64,000 bases of DNA from UBA5078 sp033721235 (lineage in GTDB: Bacteria > Pseudomonadota > Gammaproteobacteria > Pseudomonadales > Pseudohongiellaceae): NCBI GenBank assembly GCA_033721235.1, contig JAWWAY010000001.1, forward strand, positions 186,001-250,000, in the 5' to 3' direction. The position numbers were made by a program, and so were the translations under genes. Of the stretch, positions 44,969 to 54,226 are shown piece after piece. Under the pieces are notes generated by a model that did no database searches, was not told the DNA's origin, and saw only the letters and a list, made by a program, of their open reading frames with translations. Position 1 is the first letter of the stretch, and each line of letters opens with the position of its first letter.

Positions 44969-46729
44969 ATGAGTAAAAGTGTCACAGAAAATAGAGGGTG
45001 GTATGTCTACAAGCGACTACTCTCTTATGTTAAACCACATAGTAGTCTTTTCATTGTGGCTATTATGGGTTACGCCATTTTTTCTTTCACTGGCGTGGCT
45101 ACGGCACAGTGGCTAGGCTGGACAGTGGATCAGGTGGCTGCCAATAATCCTGATGCTCGAATCATTAGCCCCTTATTATGTATCGGCATCGTCGTGCTGC
45201 GTGGCATTGGCGGTTTTATGGGCGGCTACTCTCTAGAGTTTATTTCCAATCAAATTATCCATCGGCTGCGCTGTCAAATAATGGAGCAGTTGCTGAAGCT
45301 TCCCGTCCGGTTTTACGACCTAAGCACCTCGGGTCGTTTGGTTTCTAAGGTGACATATGACACGCAAATGATTCGTGGAGCGGCTACCGATGCCGTGACT
45401 GTGATTATTCGCGAAGGCCTAACTGTCACAGGCTTGCTTATCGCTTTGTTTTGGACTAACTGGCAATTGAGCCTGGTATTTTTATTGGTCGCACCCTGTG
45501 TTGCTTTTGTCGTTACCTTAGCCTCTAAGAAGTTTCGTAAGTACAGCAAAAGAATGCAAAGCACCATGGGTGATGTGACGCAATTAACGACAGAGTCTAT
45601 TAAAGGCCAGCGCGTTGTTCGCACCTTTGGTGCCAAAGAATATGTGCTTGATCGCTTTATTAAAGTTAGCGAGAGCAACCGTAATCAGAGTATGAAGATG
45701 GTGGTGACGCAATCTATTGCGACCCCTTTGATTCAAGTGATCGTGAGCGTGGCGATGGCAGTGCTCATTTGGTTCGCCATGGCACCGGAAGTATCGGCGA
45801 ATTCGACAGCGGGTGACTTCGTTACCTTCCTAACTATTGCAGGCCTATTGGCCAAACCCATTCGTCAGCTCTCCCAGGTTAATGCCACCGTGCAAAAAGG
45901 GATTGCTGCTGCGGACGGCATTTTCACGCTGCTAGACCAAGAGCCAGAAAAGGATACCGGTACGCATACCGTTAAGCGTGCGGCGGGCGAAGTGGAACTG
46001 AAAAATATTAGTTTTTCCTACGGTGAGGATAAAGCGGTACTTCACGATGTAAGCCTGCATGCTCAGCCAGGGCAGACTATTGCACTGGTCGGTAAATCGG
46101 GTAGCGGTAAGTCGACCTTGGTGAGCTTATTGCCGCGTTTTTACGATGCGCTGGAAGGCACAGTGAGCATTGACGGGGTGAATGTTGCCGATTATCAATT
46201 GGATAATTTGCGTCAACAAATTGCATTAGTCAGTCAGGATGTCGTGTTGTTCGATGGCACCGTGGCGCAGAATATCGCCTATGGCCAAAGCGATGATGTG
46301 AGCGAGGAAGTCATAAGAGAGGCAGCCAAGGCCGCTCATGCCCTCGAGTTTATTGATCAGCTAGAGGGCGGTTTGCAAGCCAAAGTGGGCGACTCTGGCG
46401 CCATGCTATCAGGCGGTCAGAGACAGAGAATTGCCATTGCGCGAGCCTTCTTAAAAGACGCCCCCATCCTTATTTTGGACGAGGCGACTTCGGCGCTAGA
46501 TTCGGAGTCCGAGCAACATATTCAGCAGGCCTTAAATACCTTAATGCAAGGTCGCACCACTTTTGTGATCGCTCACAGATTGTCGACTATCGAAAACGCC
46601 GACGTCATAGTGGTTATGGATAAAGGGCGTATTGTGGAGTCGGGCACGCACGCTGAGTTGCTAGAGCGCGACGGACTCTACGCAAGCCTACATAGAATTC
46701 AGTTCGCTACGGCCCCAGAGGAGGCGTAG
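44969..46729 (+). CDS. msbA: Lipid A export permease/ATPase MsbA
   Basis: A 586-residue ABC half-transporter that flips lipid A-core across the inner membrane. Six N-terminal helices are followed by an ATPase with Walker A ALVGKSGSGKSTLV, signature LSGGQRQR and Walker B ILILDEATSALDSESE. Adjacent lpxK supports MsbA over other ABC exporters. Its last base is the first base of the lpxK GTG. Confidence 0.95.
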   Translation: MSKSVTENRGWYVYKRLLSYVKPHSSLFIVAIMGYAIFSFTGVATAQWLGWTVDQVAANNPDARIISPLLCIGIVVLRGIGGFMGGYSLEFISNQIIHRLRCQIMEQLLKLPVRFYDLSTSGRLVSKVTYDTQMIRGAATDAVTVIIREGLTVTGLLIALFWTNWQLSLVFLLVAPCVAFVVTLASKKFRKYSKRMQSTMGDVTQLTTESIKGQRVVRTFGAKEYVLDRFIKVSESNRNQSMKMVVTQSIATPLIQVIVSVAMAVLIWFAMAPEVSANSTAGDFVTFLTIAGLLAKPIRQLSQVNATVQKGIAAADGIFTLLDQEPEKDTGTHTVKRAAGEVELKNISFSYGEDKAVLHDVSLHAQPGQTIALVGKSGSGKSTLVSLLPRFYDALEGTVSIDGVNVADYQLDNLRQQIALVSQDVVLFDGTVAQNIAYGQSDDVSEEVIREAAKAAHALEFIDQLEGGLQAKVGDSGAMLSGGQRQRIAIARAFLKDAPILILDEATSALDSESEQHIQQALNTLMQGRTTFVIAHRLSTIENADVIVVMDKGRIVESGTHAELLERDGLYASLHRIQFATAPEEA

Positions 46730-47745
46730 TGTCTATTCAAAACGCTTGGTATAAGGGTAGCGTGTGGCTTTGGCTTCTATGGCCCTTATCACTTCTGTTT
46801 CGCTCTTTGGCTGCCAGGCGCCGCCGCAAATTAGAGGCTAATCGCGTCTATAACCCGCGTTTTGCACCAGTGATAGTGGTGGGCAATATCAGCGTGGGTG
46901 GTACCGGCAAGACTCCCATGGTTGTGGCATTGGTCAAGTTGCTACAGAGCAAAGGCTTAAAGCCTGCGGTAATCAGCAGGGGCTATGGCGGCAGTGCAAC
47001 GCGTTATCCTATTCAAGTAAGTGCAGAGTCCAGCGTCGAAGAAGTGGGTGACGAGGCTGTTCTTATTCGCCGCAGTATCGACTGCCCGTTTGTCGTTGAC
47101 CCTAAGCGCACCAGAGCATTGGAATTATTAGCCAGCGAGGGCGAGTGTAATATCGTTATCAGCGATGATGGTCTGCAGCACTATGAAATGGATAGAGCGC
47201 TAGAGATAGTTGTGATTGATGGCGAGCGCTTATTGGGTAATGAACAGTGCTTGCCGTCGGGGCCTCTGAGAGAACCCAAGTCCAGGCTGAGTGAAGTTGA
47301 TTTTGTGATTTTAAACGGCGGTGATGACAGCGCGTGGCAGCGGCTCAATATGCCTTTAGACGAGGCGGCTAAAGCGAGCATGTCACTCGAACCCAGCGCA
47401 TGGGTGAATCTATGCAATAGCGAAAGAGTGGGCTTGGCCTTCTTGCCAATTGCAGAAGGTGAACAGCTACACGCTGTCGCTGGAATAGGTAACCCCCAGC
47501 GTTTTTTTCGTGTAGCTAGAGCACTGGGTTATCAGCCTTTGTGTCACCCTTTTCCTGATCACTATATGTTTAGTGCAAATGATTTTTGTTGGAAACAGGC
47601 AAGCACCGTTATCATGACTCAAAAAGATGCCGTGAAATGCGAGCATTTTTGCAATGAACATTATTGGTACTTAGATATTAGCGCCAAATTTAGCGCAGGG
47701 TTCGAGCAGCGCTTATTACAACGTATCGAAGCTCTGCTTAAGTAA
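46729..47745 (+). CDS. lpxK: Tetraacyldisaccharide 4'-kinase LpxK
   Basis: A 338-residue kinase that phosphorylates the lipid A disaccharide at the 4' position. The P-loop VVGNISVGGTGKTPMV (about residues 47-62) and the following VISRGYGG and ISDDGLQHY are the LpxK signatures. An N-terminal hydrophobic segment anchors it. The start is GTG 46729, overlapping msbA by one base. Confidence 0.96.
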   Translation: MSIQNAWYKGSVWLWLLWPLSLLFRSLAARRRRKLEANRVYNPRFAPVIVVGNISVGGTGKTPMVVALVKLLQSKGLKPAVISRGYGGSATRYPIQVSAESSVEEVGDEAVLIRRSIDCPFVVDPKRTRALELLASEGECNIVISDDGLQHYEMDRALEIVVIDGERLLGNEQCLPSGPLREPKSRLSEVDFVILNGGDDSAWQRLNMPLDEAAKASMSLEPSAWVNLCNSERVGLAFLPIAEGEQLHAVAGIGNPQRFFRVARALGYQPLCHPFPDHYMFSANDFCWKQASTVIMTQKDAVKCEHFCNEHYWYLDISAKFSAGFEQRLLQRIEALLK

Positions 47746-47812
47746 GTCACGTTAGGCTGGTCACAAAGCATGTGGGCCAGTAGTATTGATATAAACAAAT
47801 GACGGAACACCT

Positions 47813-47998
47813 ATGGACAAAAAACTACTCTCCATTTTGGCATGCCCAATTTGCAAAGGGGATCTTACCCATAAACCCCAAGACAATGAGCTAATTTGCT
47901 ATGCCGATGCATTGGCATTTCCCATTCGAGACGATATGCCGGTTATGCTGGTGGATGAAGCTCGCACCATAAGCGCTGAGGAAAGAGAGCAACGCTAA
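47813..47998 (+). CDS. ycaR: Trm112/YcaR family small protein
   Basis: A 61-residue zinc-ribbon-like protein: MDKKLLSILACPICKGDL, with LICYADALAFPIRDDMPVML. The second CxxC of the classical Trm112 is reduced to a single Cys (LICYAD), as in E. coli YcaR. It lies between lpxK and kdsB as in many proteobacteria. The function in bacteria is not settled. Its stop overlaps the kdsB ATG. Confidence 0.92.
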   Translation: MDKKLLSILACPICKGDLTHKPQDNELICYADALAFPIRDDMPVMLVDEARTISAEEREQR

Positions 47999-48771
47999 TG
48001 AGTTTTACTGTGGTTATTCCAGCGCGTTACGCCTCAACACGGCTACCGGGCAAGCCATTGCTGGACATTGGGGGTAAACCAATGATTCAGCGCGTTTTTG
48101 AGCGCTCATTGGAAAGTGATGCAAGCGCCGTCTATATTGCCACTGACGATCAGCGAGTGTACGAGTGCGCCAAGAGTTTTACTGATAATGTCTGCTTGAC
48201 GGCAGATACCCATCAGTCCGGAACCGACCGTATTCAAGAGGTGGCGAGCCAACTTAAGCTGTCGGCCGAAGATGTCATCGTCAATGTGCAAGGCGATGAA
48301 CCGCTCATCCCGCCAGCGGCGATTAATCAGGTGGCCCATAATCTGTTGCTCTCCGCTGAGGCTGGGGTGGCTTCTCTCTTTGAGGATATTCACTCGCTCG
48401 AAGAATGGCAGAACCCTAATGCCGTCAAGGTGGTCGTGGAGCAGAGCAGTGGATTGGCCTTGTATTTTAGTCGTAGCCCCTTGCCATGGCGCTCTGCAGA
48501 ATCCGCGCAGCAGCTGGTAAGCGAAGGGCAGGCCATCGCTAAACGTCATATTGGTATCTATGCTTACCGAGTGTCGACACTGAACAACTATGTACAGTGG
48601 TCTCAAACCGAGCTAGAGAAAGCTGAACGCTTAGAGCAACTTCGCGCCATGAGTCATGGCGTAAGAATTCATATGGCCCGAGCCGAAGACAATATTCCGG
48701 CGGGCGTGGATACGCCTGAAGATCTGGAAAATGTCAGACGCTATATAGAGCAGCACGGTGAGGGAAAATAG
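47998..48771 (+). CDS. kdsB: 3-deoxy-manno-octulosonate cytidylyltransferase KdsB
   Basis: A 257-residue CMP-Kdo synthetase for LPS. It shows VVIPARYASTRLPGKPL, the nucleotide-binding signature of the family, then VCLTADTHQSGTDR, VNVQGDEPLIPP and the C-terminal RAEDNIPAGVDTPEDLE. The gene overlaps ycaR by one base and is 2 bases before the phosphatase gene. Confidence 0.96.
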   Translation: MSFTVVIPARYASTRLPGKPLLDIGGKPMIQRVFERSLESDASAVYIATDDQRVYECAKSFTDNVCLTADTHQSGTDRIQEVASQLKLSAEDVIVNVQGDEPLIPPAAINQVAHNLLLSAEAGVASLFEDIHSLEEWQNPNAVKVVVEQSSGLALYFSRSPLPWRSAESAQQLVSEGQAIAKRHIGIYAYRVSTLNNYVQWSQTELEKAERLEQLRAMSHGVRIHMARAEDNIPAGVDTPEDLENVRRYIEQHGEGK

Positions 48772-48773
48772 CA

Positions 48774-49265
48774 GTGACAAGCGGGGCTAAGAGGATCAAA
48801 GTGCTTATGGTTTGTCTCGGCAATATTTGCCGCTCTCCAACGGCTCATGGGGTTTTTCAAAGTCGCGTTATAGCAGCGGGCTTGGAGAATATAATTGAAG
48901 TGGACTCGGCCGGTACTGCCGATTATCACGTGGGCTCAAAACCTGATAGTCGTTCTATGGCCGTGGCCCTGAAAAATAACTATGACTTGTCTGCTCAGCG
49001 TGCACGACAAGTGTGCCAACAAGACTTTGAGCAATTTGATTATGTGTTAGCAATGGATAGGCAGAACCTCGCTGACTTGCGTTCACAATGTCCTAGCGCC
49101 CATAGAAGTAAACTCTTTTTGTTCTTGGATTTTGGCAGCTCTAAAATAAAAGAAGTGCCTGACCCATACTATGGCGGCGATCAAGGTTTCGAGAAAGTAT
49201 TGGCGCTCGTAGAGGACGCCGCTGACGGCCTATTGGCCCATATCAAAGAGCGAGATCTAGCTTAA
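48774..49265 (+). CDS. Low-molecular-weight protein tyrosine phosphatase
   Basis: A 163-residue LMW-PTP. The catalytic loop is C14-L-G-N-I-C-R20-S in VCLGNICRSPTAHG, and the general acid is Asp in the DPYYGG motif near residue 126. These enzymes often act on BY-kinases, but here the gene is embedded in the kdsB-murB run as in Pseudomonas (PA2978 position). The start is GTG 48774; the stop overlaps the murB ATG. Confidence 0.94.
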   Translation: MTSGAKRIKVLMVCLGNICRSPTAHGVFQSRVIAAGLENIIEVDSAGTADYHVGSKPDSRSMAVALKNNYDLSAQRARQVCQQDFEQFDYVLAMDRQNLADLRSQCPSAHRSKLFLFLDFGSSKIKEVPDPYYGGDQGFEKVLALVEDAADGLLAHIKERDLA

Positions 49266-50296
49266 TGTCCATAACAGAAAATGTGAGTCTTAAGCACTTA
49301 AACACCTTCGGGGTGGAGGCTAAGGCGCGCTATTTCTGTCAGGTCGATACTCACATCATACTGCGTGAAGCGCTTAATTTTCGCCGCACCAATAGCTTGG
49401 ATTGCCTTGTATTAGGTGGCGGCAGTAATGTGTTATTAACGAGCGACTACGATGGCTTGGTGTTACACAATAGCCTGCGCGGCATTCGTATTGAAAGAGC
49501 TGCCGATAACAAAATGCTAGTGACGGCAGCGGGGGGCGAGAACTGGCACCAGTTTGTAAAGTATTGCTTGGAGCATCACTGCTATGGGCTGGAAAATTTG
49601 GCTCTTATTCCCGGTAATGTTGGCGCCGCACCCATTCAGAATATTGGTGCGTATGGCTGCGAGGTTGCCGACTTTATTCGATTTGTGAGAGTGGAAGATA
49701 TTTACTCGGGCAATATCGATGTTCTTACGCCAAGCGATTGTCAGTTTTCCTATCGCGATAGCGTATTTAAAAATGAGCTCGCCGGTAAAAAAATTATATT
49801 AGAAGTAGGCTTCGAGCTGCTCAGCGAACCTGAAATAAACTTATCCTACCCCGCGCTGAAACAATACTTTGCCGACAAGAGCTTAAGGCCTGAACCGGAG
49901 CAAGTATTCAAAGCAGTATGCGATATTCGGAGCAGTAAATTGCCCGACCCAAAAGTATTGGGAAATGCAGGTAGTTTTTTTAAAAACCCAGTCATCACAA
50001 AGGCTCAGTACGATGCCTTAATCTCTAAACATCCGAATATGCCAAGCTATCAGTTAGAACAAGGGGAAGTGAAAGTGCCGGCGGCCTGGTTGATCGATCA
50101 GGCTGGCTTGAAGGGCTTAAGCGTCGGTGATGCCCAGGTTCATGATAAGCAGGCATTAGTGATCGTCAATAAAGGGCAGGCCAGTGCTGAAGATATTACG
50201 AACTTGGCCAAGCAAGTCATGCATGAGGTGAGGGCACGTTACGACATAGCGTTAGAGCTGGAAGTGCAATGGATACCCTCTGCGGATGTGGAGTAG
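49265..50296 (+). CDS. murB: UDP-N-acetylenolpyruvoylglucosamine reductase MurB
   Basis: A 343-residue FAD enzyme that makes UDP-MurNAc for peptidoglycan. It starts with NVSLKHLNTFGVEAKA, has the FAD signature VLGGGSNVLLTSDYDG, IPGNVGAAPIQNIGAYG, the catalytic-Ser region LGNAGSFFKNP, and ends with a Glu in LELEVQWIP. Length and layout fit the longer type I enzyme of E. coli. ATG 49265 overlaps the phosphatase stop. Confidence 0.96.
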   Translation: MSITENVSLKHLNTFGVEAKARYFCQVDTHIILREALNFRRTNSLDCLVLGGGSNVLLTSDYDGLVLHNSLRGIRIERAADNKMLVTAAGGENWHQFVKYCLEHHCYGLENLALIPGNVGAAPIQNIGAYGCEVADFIRFVRVEDIYSGNIDVLTPSDCQFSYRDSVFKNELAGKKIILEVGFELLSEPEINLSYPALKQYFADKSLRPEPEQVFKAVCDIRSSKLPDPKVLGNAGSFFKNPVITKAQYDALISKHPNMPSYQLEQGEVKVPAAWLIDQAGLKGLSVGDAQVHDKQALVIVNKGQASAEDITNLAKQVMHEVRARYDIALELEVQWIPSADVE

Positions 50297-50339
50297 TGAG
50301 GGTAATCGACCAATCGGATTAAAACTGTCATTTGTCTAA

Positions 50340-50357
50340 CTGTCATGTACTTGTCAC
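50340..50357 (+). promoter_or_regulatory. Possible PhoB (Pho) box upstream of gacA
   Basis: CTGTCAT-GTAC-TTGTCAC has two 7-base repeats 11 bases apart, close to the Pho-box consensus; another exact CTGTCAT lies at 50325. It ends 49 bases before the response-regulator start. This is pattern recognition only; no promoter was measured. Confidence 0.4.
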
Positions 50358-50406
50358 CAATCCTGTGGTAAAAAGCCAAGTCCCTCAATAAAAAGAGAAA
50401 ATTGCA

Positions 50407-51087
50407 ATGCTAGATGCGAATGATCAGTCTCAAATTCGTATAATGCTCGTGGATGAGCATGAGTTGATTCGCTGCGGCATGGCCCGCATCATCAACGACG
50501 AATATGATATGGACGTCATTGCACAAGCAGACTCAGGCGAAACCGCTCTGAGCCTTCTCGAATCCATTGTTCCCGATGTGATTATGCTCGATGTGAAAAT
50601 ATCTGGCATGGGCGGCATCGAAACGGCTCAACGCATTAAGCGTGAGCACCCGGGTATCAAGATTGTAGCCATGTCGTCATTAAGTGATGGCGTGATGCCT
50701 GCTCGCATGTTGCGCGCAGGTGCTACGGCCTATATTAGCAACTGCGTCTCGGTATCAGAGATGCTGCGTGCAGTGCGCCTGGTTCATAGCGGGCAACGCT
50801 ATATCACGCCACGTATTGCCAATATGTTGTCTATGGCACGCCGCGAAGAGGAAAAAAGCCCCTTCGACAACTTGTCAGAGCGTGAGATGCAAGTGGCTCT
50901 TATGCTTCTGGAAAGCCAGAAGGTCAACACTATTTCGGACCAGCTATGCCTGAGCCCGAAAACCGTTTACAGCTATCGATATCGCATTTTTGAGAAACTG
51001 GGCTTGAGCAGCGATGTGGAATTGACCATACTCGCCGTGAAGCACGGACTCAGTGATGCCAGTAACAGTAAACGAATCGACAGCTAA
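50407..51087 (+). CDS. gacA: LuxR-type response regulator GacA/UvrY
   Basis: A 226-residue response regulator. The receiver domain has Asp16-Glu17 in MLVDEHEL, phospho-acceptor Asp62 in IMLDVKISGMGG, and the Thr/Ser switch in AMSSLSDG. The C-terminal NarL/LuxR helix-turn-helix starts NLSEREMQVALML and ends TVYSYRYRIFEKLG. The gacA-uvrC-pgsA-tRNA order is as in Pseudomonas and E. coli (uvrY-uvrC), supporting GacA, which activates small regulatory RNAs acting on CsrA/RsmA. Its end overlaps uvrC by 32 bases. Confidence 0.93.
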   Translation: MLDANDQSQIRIMLVDEHELIRCGMARIINDEYDMDVIAQADSGETALSLLESIVPDVIMLDVKISGMGGIETAQRIKREHPGIKIVAMSSLSDGVMPARMLRAGATAYISNCVSVSEMLRAVRLVHSGQRYITPRIANMLSMARREEEKSPFDNLSEREMQVALMLLESQKVNTISDQLCLSPKTVYSYRYRIFEKLGLSSDVELTILAVKHGLSDASNSKRIDS

Positions 51088-52939
51088 CGACAGACAGTTT
51101 GACGCGAAAGCCCTTATTGCCAGTTTGAGTACACGCCCAGGCGTGTACCGAATGTATGACGATAAGGGCGATATCCTCTACGTCGGCAAGGCTAAGAGCC
51201 TTAAAAAGCGCGTATCCAACTATTTTAGAGCCTCTGGTCTTGATACCAAGACCATGGCGCTCGTAGCCCGCATTGCCTCCATAGAAGTCACTATTACCAG
51301 CACTGAGACAGAGGCGCTGCTATTAGAGCAGACCCTGATTAAGGAGCACCGCCCTCCTTATAATATTGAGCTGCGCGACGATAAGACCTACCCCTATATA
51401 ATGCTCACTCATAAGGATGAGTATCCACGCTTGTCCTTCTACCGCGGGGCCAAGCGCAAGGGTGCGACCTATTTTGGGCCTTATCCCAGTGCAGGCGCGG
51501 TGCGCGAGAGCCTAGCCATCCTGCAGAAGGTGTTTCGCTTGCGACAATGCGAGGACAGTTACTTTCGTAATCGGTCCCGCCCGTGCCTGCAGTACCAGAT
51601 TGACCGGTGTACAGGACCATGCGTAGGCAAGATATCCCCCGAAGACTATGCGCGAGACGTGCATTACTCCACCATGTTTCTCAATGGTAAGAGCGATACG
51701 CTAATTAAAGAGCTAAGCCAGAACATGGAAGAGAAGGCCGCCGCGCTGGAGTTTGAGCGGGCCGGTGTGATTCGTGACCAAATAGCAGACCTGCGCCGTA
51801 TTCACGAGCAGCAGTATGTATCGGACCAGGGCAGTGATGCCGATATTCTGGCTGTTAAGATCAGCGCCGCCTATGCCTGTGTGCATTTGATGGTAATAAG
51901 AGGGGGGCGCTTGATAGGCAGTAAGAACTTCTACCCCAAAGACAAGCTCTCGGGCTCTGAAGCCGAGCTGCTAAGCGCCTTTATTGGCCGTTACTACGTC
52001 AACGAGACCAATGGCGCGAATATTCCCAAAGAGCTTATTGTGTACCCAGCAGTGGAGGACAAGAAAGCCTTAGCAGAAGCCCTGAGCTACTGCGCCAAGC
52101 GTACGGTGAAGATTAGCGGCGCGGTCCGTGGCCACAGGGCCAAATGGCAGGCCATGGCAGTGACCAATGCCGAGCAGAGCCTTCAAAGCTTCGTGAGCAA
52201 TAAACAGAATGTGCAACAGCGCTTTGAGCAGTTACAGCAGGCGCTAGACCTAGACGCCATGCCCCAGCGCATCGAGTGCTTCGACATCAGCCATACTCAA
52301 GGCGAGAGCACCGTCGCCTCCTGTGTCGTATTCGATACCAACGGCCCCCTGAAGAGCGACTACCGCAAGTTCAATATTGAAGGCATTACCGGCGGTGACG
52401 ATTATGCCGCTATGGATCAGGCACTAACGCGCCGTTATACCCGCGTGGCAAAAGAGGCAGAGGAGTCCGTGGAGGGCGGCAAGGTGCCCGATATTCTGCT
52501 AATAGACGGCGGCAAAGGGCAGCTGACACAGGCACGCAGAGTCATAGAGGAATGCCAACTCAATAGCGTTCAGCTCATAGGCATTGCCAAGGGTATAAGC
52601 CGCCGAGCAGGGCAGGAGACACTGTTCCTGTTAGATGGAGATAAGGTAAGAGAAATAGCGCTACCCCAGGAATCCATTGCCCTGCATCTACTGCAGCAGG
52701 TTAGAGACGAGGCTCACCGCTTTGCCATCACAGGCCATAGGCAGCGCCGAGCCAAGACCCGGAATAAGTCCGTACTGGAGCAGATACCCGGTTTAGGGCC
52801 CAAGCGCCGACGAGAATTGATACGTCATTTCGGCGGTCAGCAGGAAATTCACAAGGCAAGTACCCAACAAATCGCCAAAGTGCAGGGAATTAGCCATAAG
52901 TTGGCTGAAGAGATTTATGCTTGGCTGCATAATGAGTAG
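51056..52939 (+). CDS. uvrC: Excinuclease ABC subunit C
   Basis: A 627-residue nucleotide-excision repair nuclease. The GIY-YIG domain begins RPGVYRMYDDKGDILYVGKA; the UVR motif for UvrB binding is near residues 200-235; the RNase H-like C-terminal nuclease has ECFDISHTQGESTVASCVV and DILLIDGGKGQL; the end has helix-hairpin-helix IPGLGPKRRRELIRHFGG. ATG 51056 lies inside gacA, giving a 32-base overlap. The gene uses richer GC codons than the accessory genes downstream. Confidence 0.96.
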   Translation: MPVTVNESTANDRQFDAKALIASLSTRPGVYRMYDDKGDILYVGKAKSLKKRVSNYFRASGLDTKTMALVARIASIEVTITSTETEALLLEQTLIKEHRPPYNIELRDDKTYPYIMLTHKDEYPRLSFYRGAKRKGATYFGPYPSAGAVRESLAILQKVFRLRQCEDSYFRNRSRPCLQYQIDRCTGPCVGKISPEDYARDVHYSTMFLNGKSDTLIKELSQNMEEKAAALEFERAGVIRDQIADLRRIHEQQYVSDQGSDADILAVKISAAYACVHLMVIRGGRLIGSKNFYPKDKLSGSEAELLSAFIGRYYVNETNGANIPKELIVYPAVEDKKALAEALSYCAKRTVKISGAVRGHRAKWQAMAVTNAEQSLQSFVSNKQNVQQRFEQLQQALDLDAMPQRIECFDISHTQGESTVASCVVFDTNGPLKSDYRKFNIEGITGGDDYAAMDQALTRRYTRVAKEAEESVEGGKVPDILLIDGGKGQLTQARRVIEECQLNSVQLIGIAKGISRRAGQETLFLLDGDKVREIALPQESIALHLLQQVRDEAHRFAITGHRQRRAKTRNKSVLEQIPGLGPKRRRELIRHFGGQQEIHKASTQQIAKVQGISHKLAEEIYAWLHNE

Positions 52940-53003
52940 AATAGCGCTCGACTAGAACATTGGCCCTAAAGGCCTAATGAACAAACACGGAGTAAGACCA
53001 AGC

Positions 53004-53555
53004 ATGAACACAGCCAATTTAGTAACCTGCTCCCGTGTTTTGATGATCCCTATCGTCATCTTCCTGTATTACTCAGATTTACCTTATAACAACTGGCTGG
53101 CCGCCGGCATGTTCGCCATTGCCAGCATCACCGATTGGCTGGATGGTTACCTAGCCCGTAAACTCAATCAGACCTCGCCATTTGGTGCCTTCTTAGACCC
53201 AGTGGCCGATAAACTGCTAGTTGTCATCGCCCTAGTGCTGCTAACGGCCAACTTCACCAGCCCTTGGTTTGTATTACCTACGGCCATTATTATTGCCCGA
53301 GAAGTCTTTGTATCCGCCCTCAGAGAGTGGATGGCCGGCCTAAACCAGCGCGACTTGGTGAAGGTGGGCTATATCGGCAAGGTAAAGACTACAGTGCAGA
53401 TGGTCGCCATCACTATCTTGATTGGCGTGGACGCCCAAACGCCATCGACACTTAGCACAATAGGGCAGTGGCTCATTTATCTGTCAGCCATGTTTAGCCT
53501 ATGGTCGATGATTAGCTATTTGCGAGCGGCTTTACCGTCGCTAAAAATGAAGTAA
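53004..53555 (+). CDS. pgsA: CDP-diacylglycerol-glycerol-3-phosphate 3-phosphatidyltransferase PgsA
   Basis: A 183-residue membrane enzyme that makes phosphatidylglycerophosphate. The CDP-alcohol transferase motif is complete across DWLDGYLARKL and FGAFLDPVADK, with the last two Asps. It begins MNTANLVTCSRVLMIPIVIF. An ATG at 52977 would add nine residues and has AAGG closer by; the family start favours 53004. The gene follows uvrC and precedes the tRNA cluster, as in Pseudomonas. Confidence 0.94.
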   Translation: MNTANLVTCSRVLMIPIVIFLYYSDLPYNNWLAAGMFAIASITDWLDGYLARKLNQTSPFGAFLDPVADKLLVVIALVLLTANFTSPWFVLPTAIIIAREVFVSALREWMAGLNQRDLVKVGYIGKVKTTVQMVAITILIGVDAQTPSTLSTIGQWLIYLSAMFSLWSMISYLRAALPSLKMK

Positions 53556-53674
53556 AAAACTTATTTTTGGCCTAATTGGGGATTGACATTTACAAAGCTA
53601 ATTGCCCGTGAGGCCATTTTGAGGCGTCAAGTTCAATTGCCTGAAAATAGACGAAAAAATCCTATTACAATTGC

Positions 53675-53702
53675 TTGACATACTTCGTGATGGCATTAGA
53701 AT
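53675..53702 (+). promoter_or_regulatory. Sigma-70 promoter of the tRNA-Gly/tRNA-Cys unit
   Basis: TTGACA (53675-53680), 16-base spacer, TAGAAT (53697-53702), followed by a GC-rich AGGCGCC discriminator typical of stable RNA promoters. It lies 107 bases before tRNA-Gly. Confidence 0.75.
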
Positions 53703-53809
53703 AGGCGCCTCTTTCAAGCCAGTCGGGCTTTACAGCAAGGCCACTTGAAAGAGATTGTAAGATCCGGTGTTGAGTCATTTGAAACAGTACCAGATTGACA
53801 GAAGTTAAC

Positions 53810-53885
<76 letters not shown>

Positions 53886-53971
53886 ACTTCTTGTCAGTAC
53901 GACAATCTTCAGGTCAATTGATAAGGCTTCATGCCTTGGCCAGTCTAGCTGTCAGGTATTTAAGTGAAATT

Positions 53972-54045
53972 GGCTGGGTGGCAGAGTGGTCATGCAGCGG
54001 ACTGCAACTCCGTGTACGCCGGTTCGATTCCGACCCCAGCCTCCA
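53972..54045 (+). tRNA. tRNA-Cys (GCA)
   Basis: A 74-base cloverleaf. Acceptor GGCTGGG pairs with CCCAGCC, the anticodon arm contains GACTGCAACTC with GCA, the T-arm is CCGGTTCGATTCCG, and CCA is encoded. It lies 86 bases after tRNA-Gly, probably in one transcript. Confidence 0.96.
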
Positions 54046-54165
54046 TTTCACGAGTCTGATCCAAGCTTCTAATTCTTTTCTTCTTCTAAAGCCCTTAATT
54101 CTCTTTGGTTTTTTTGCGTTCGCCTGCTTTTTATTGGCTCATGCGGCCTTTAAATTAACGAACAT

Positions 54166-54197
54166 AAAAAAAGAGCCTTAGCGTAAGCTAAGACTCC
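54166..54197 (-). terminator. Intrinsic terminator of the LbtU-like porin gene
   Basis: On the minus strand, GAGTCTTAGC and GCTAAGGCTC flank a TTAC loop with one mismatch, followed by seven Ts. It lies 30 bases beyond the porin stop. Confidence 0.85.
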
Positions 54198-54226
54198 TTC
54201 TTTGATTGCGAAGCTATTAGTAGCCC

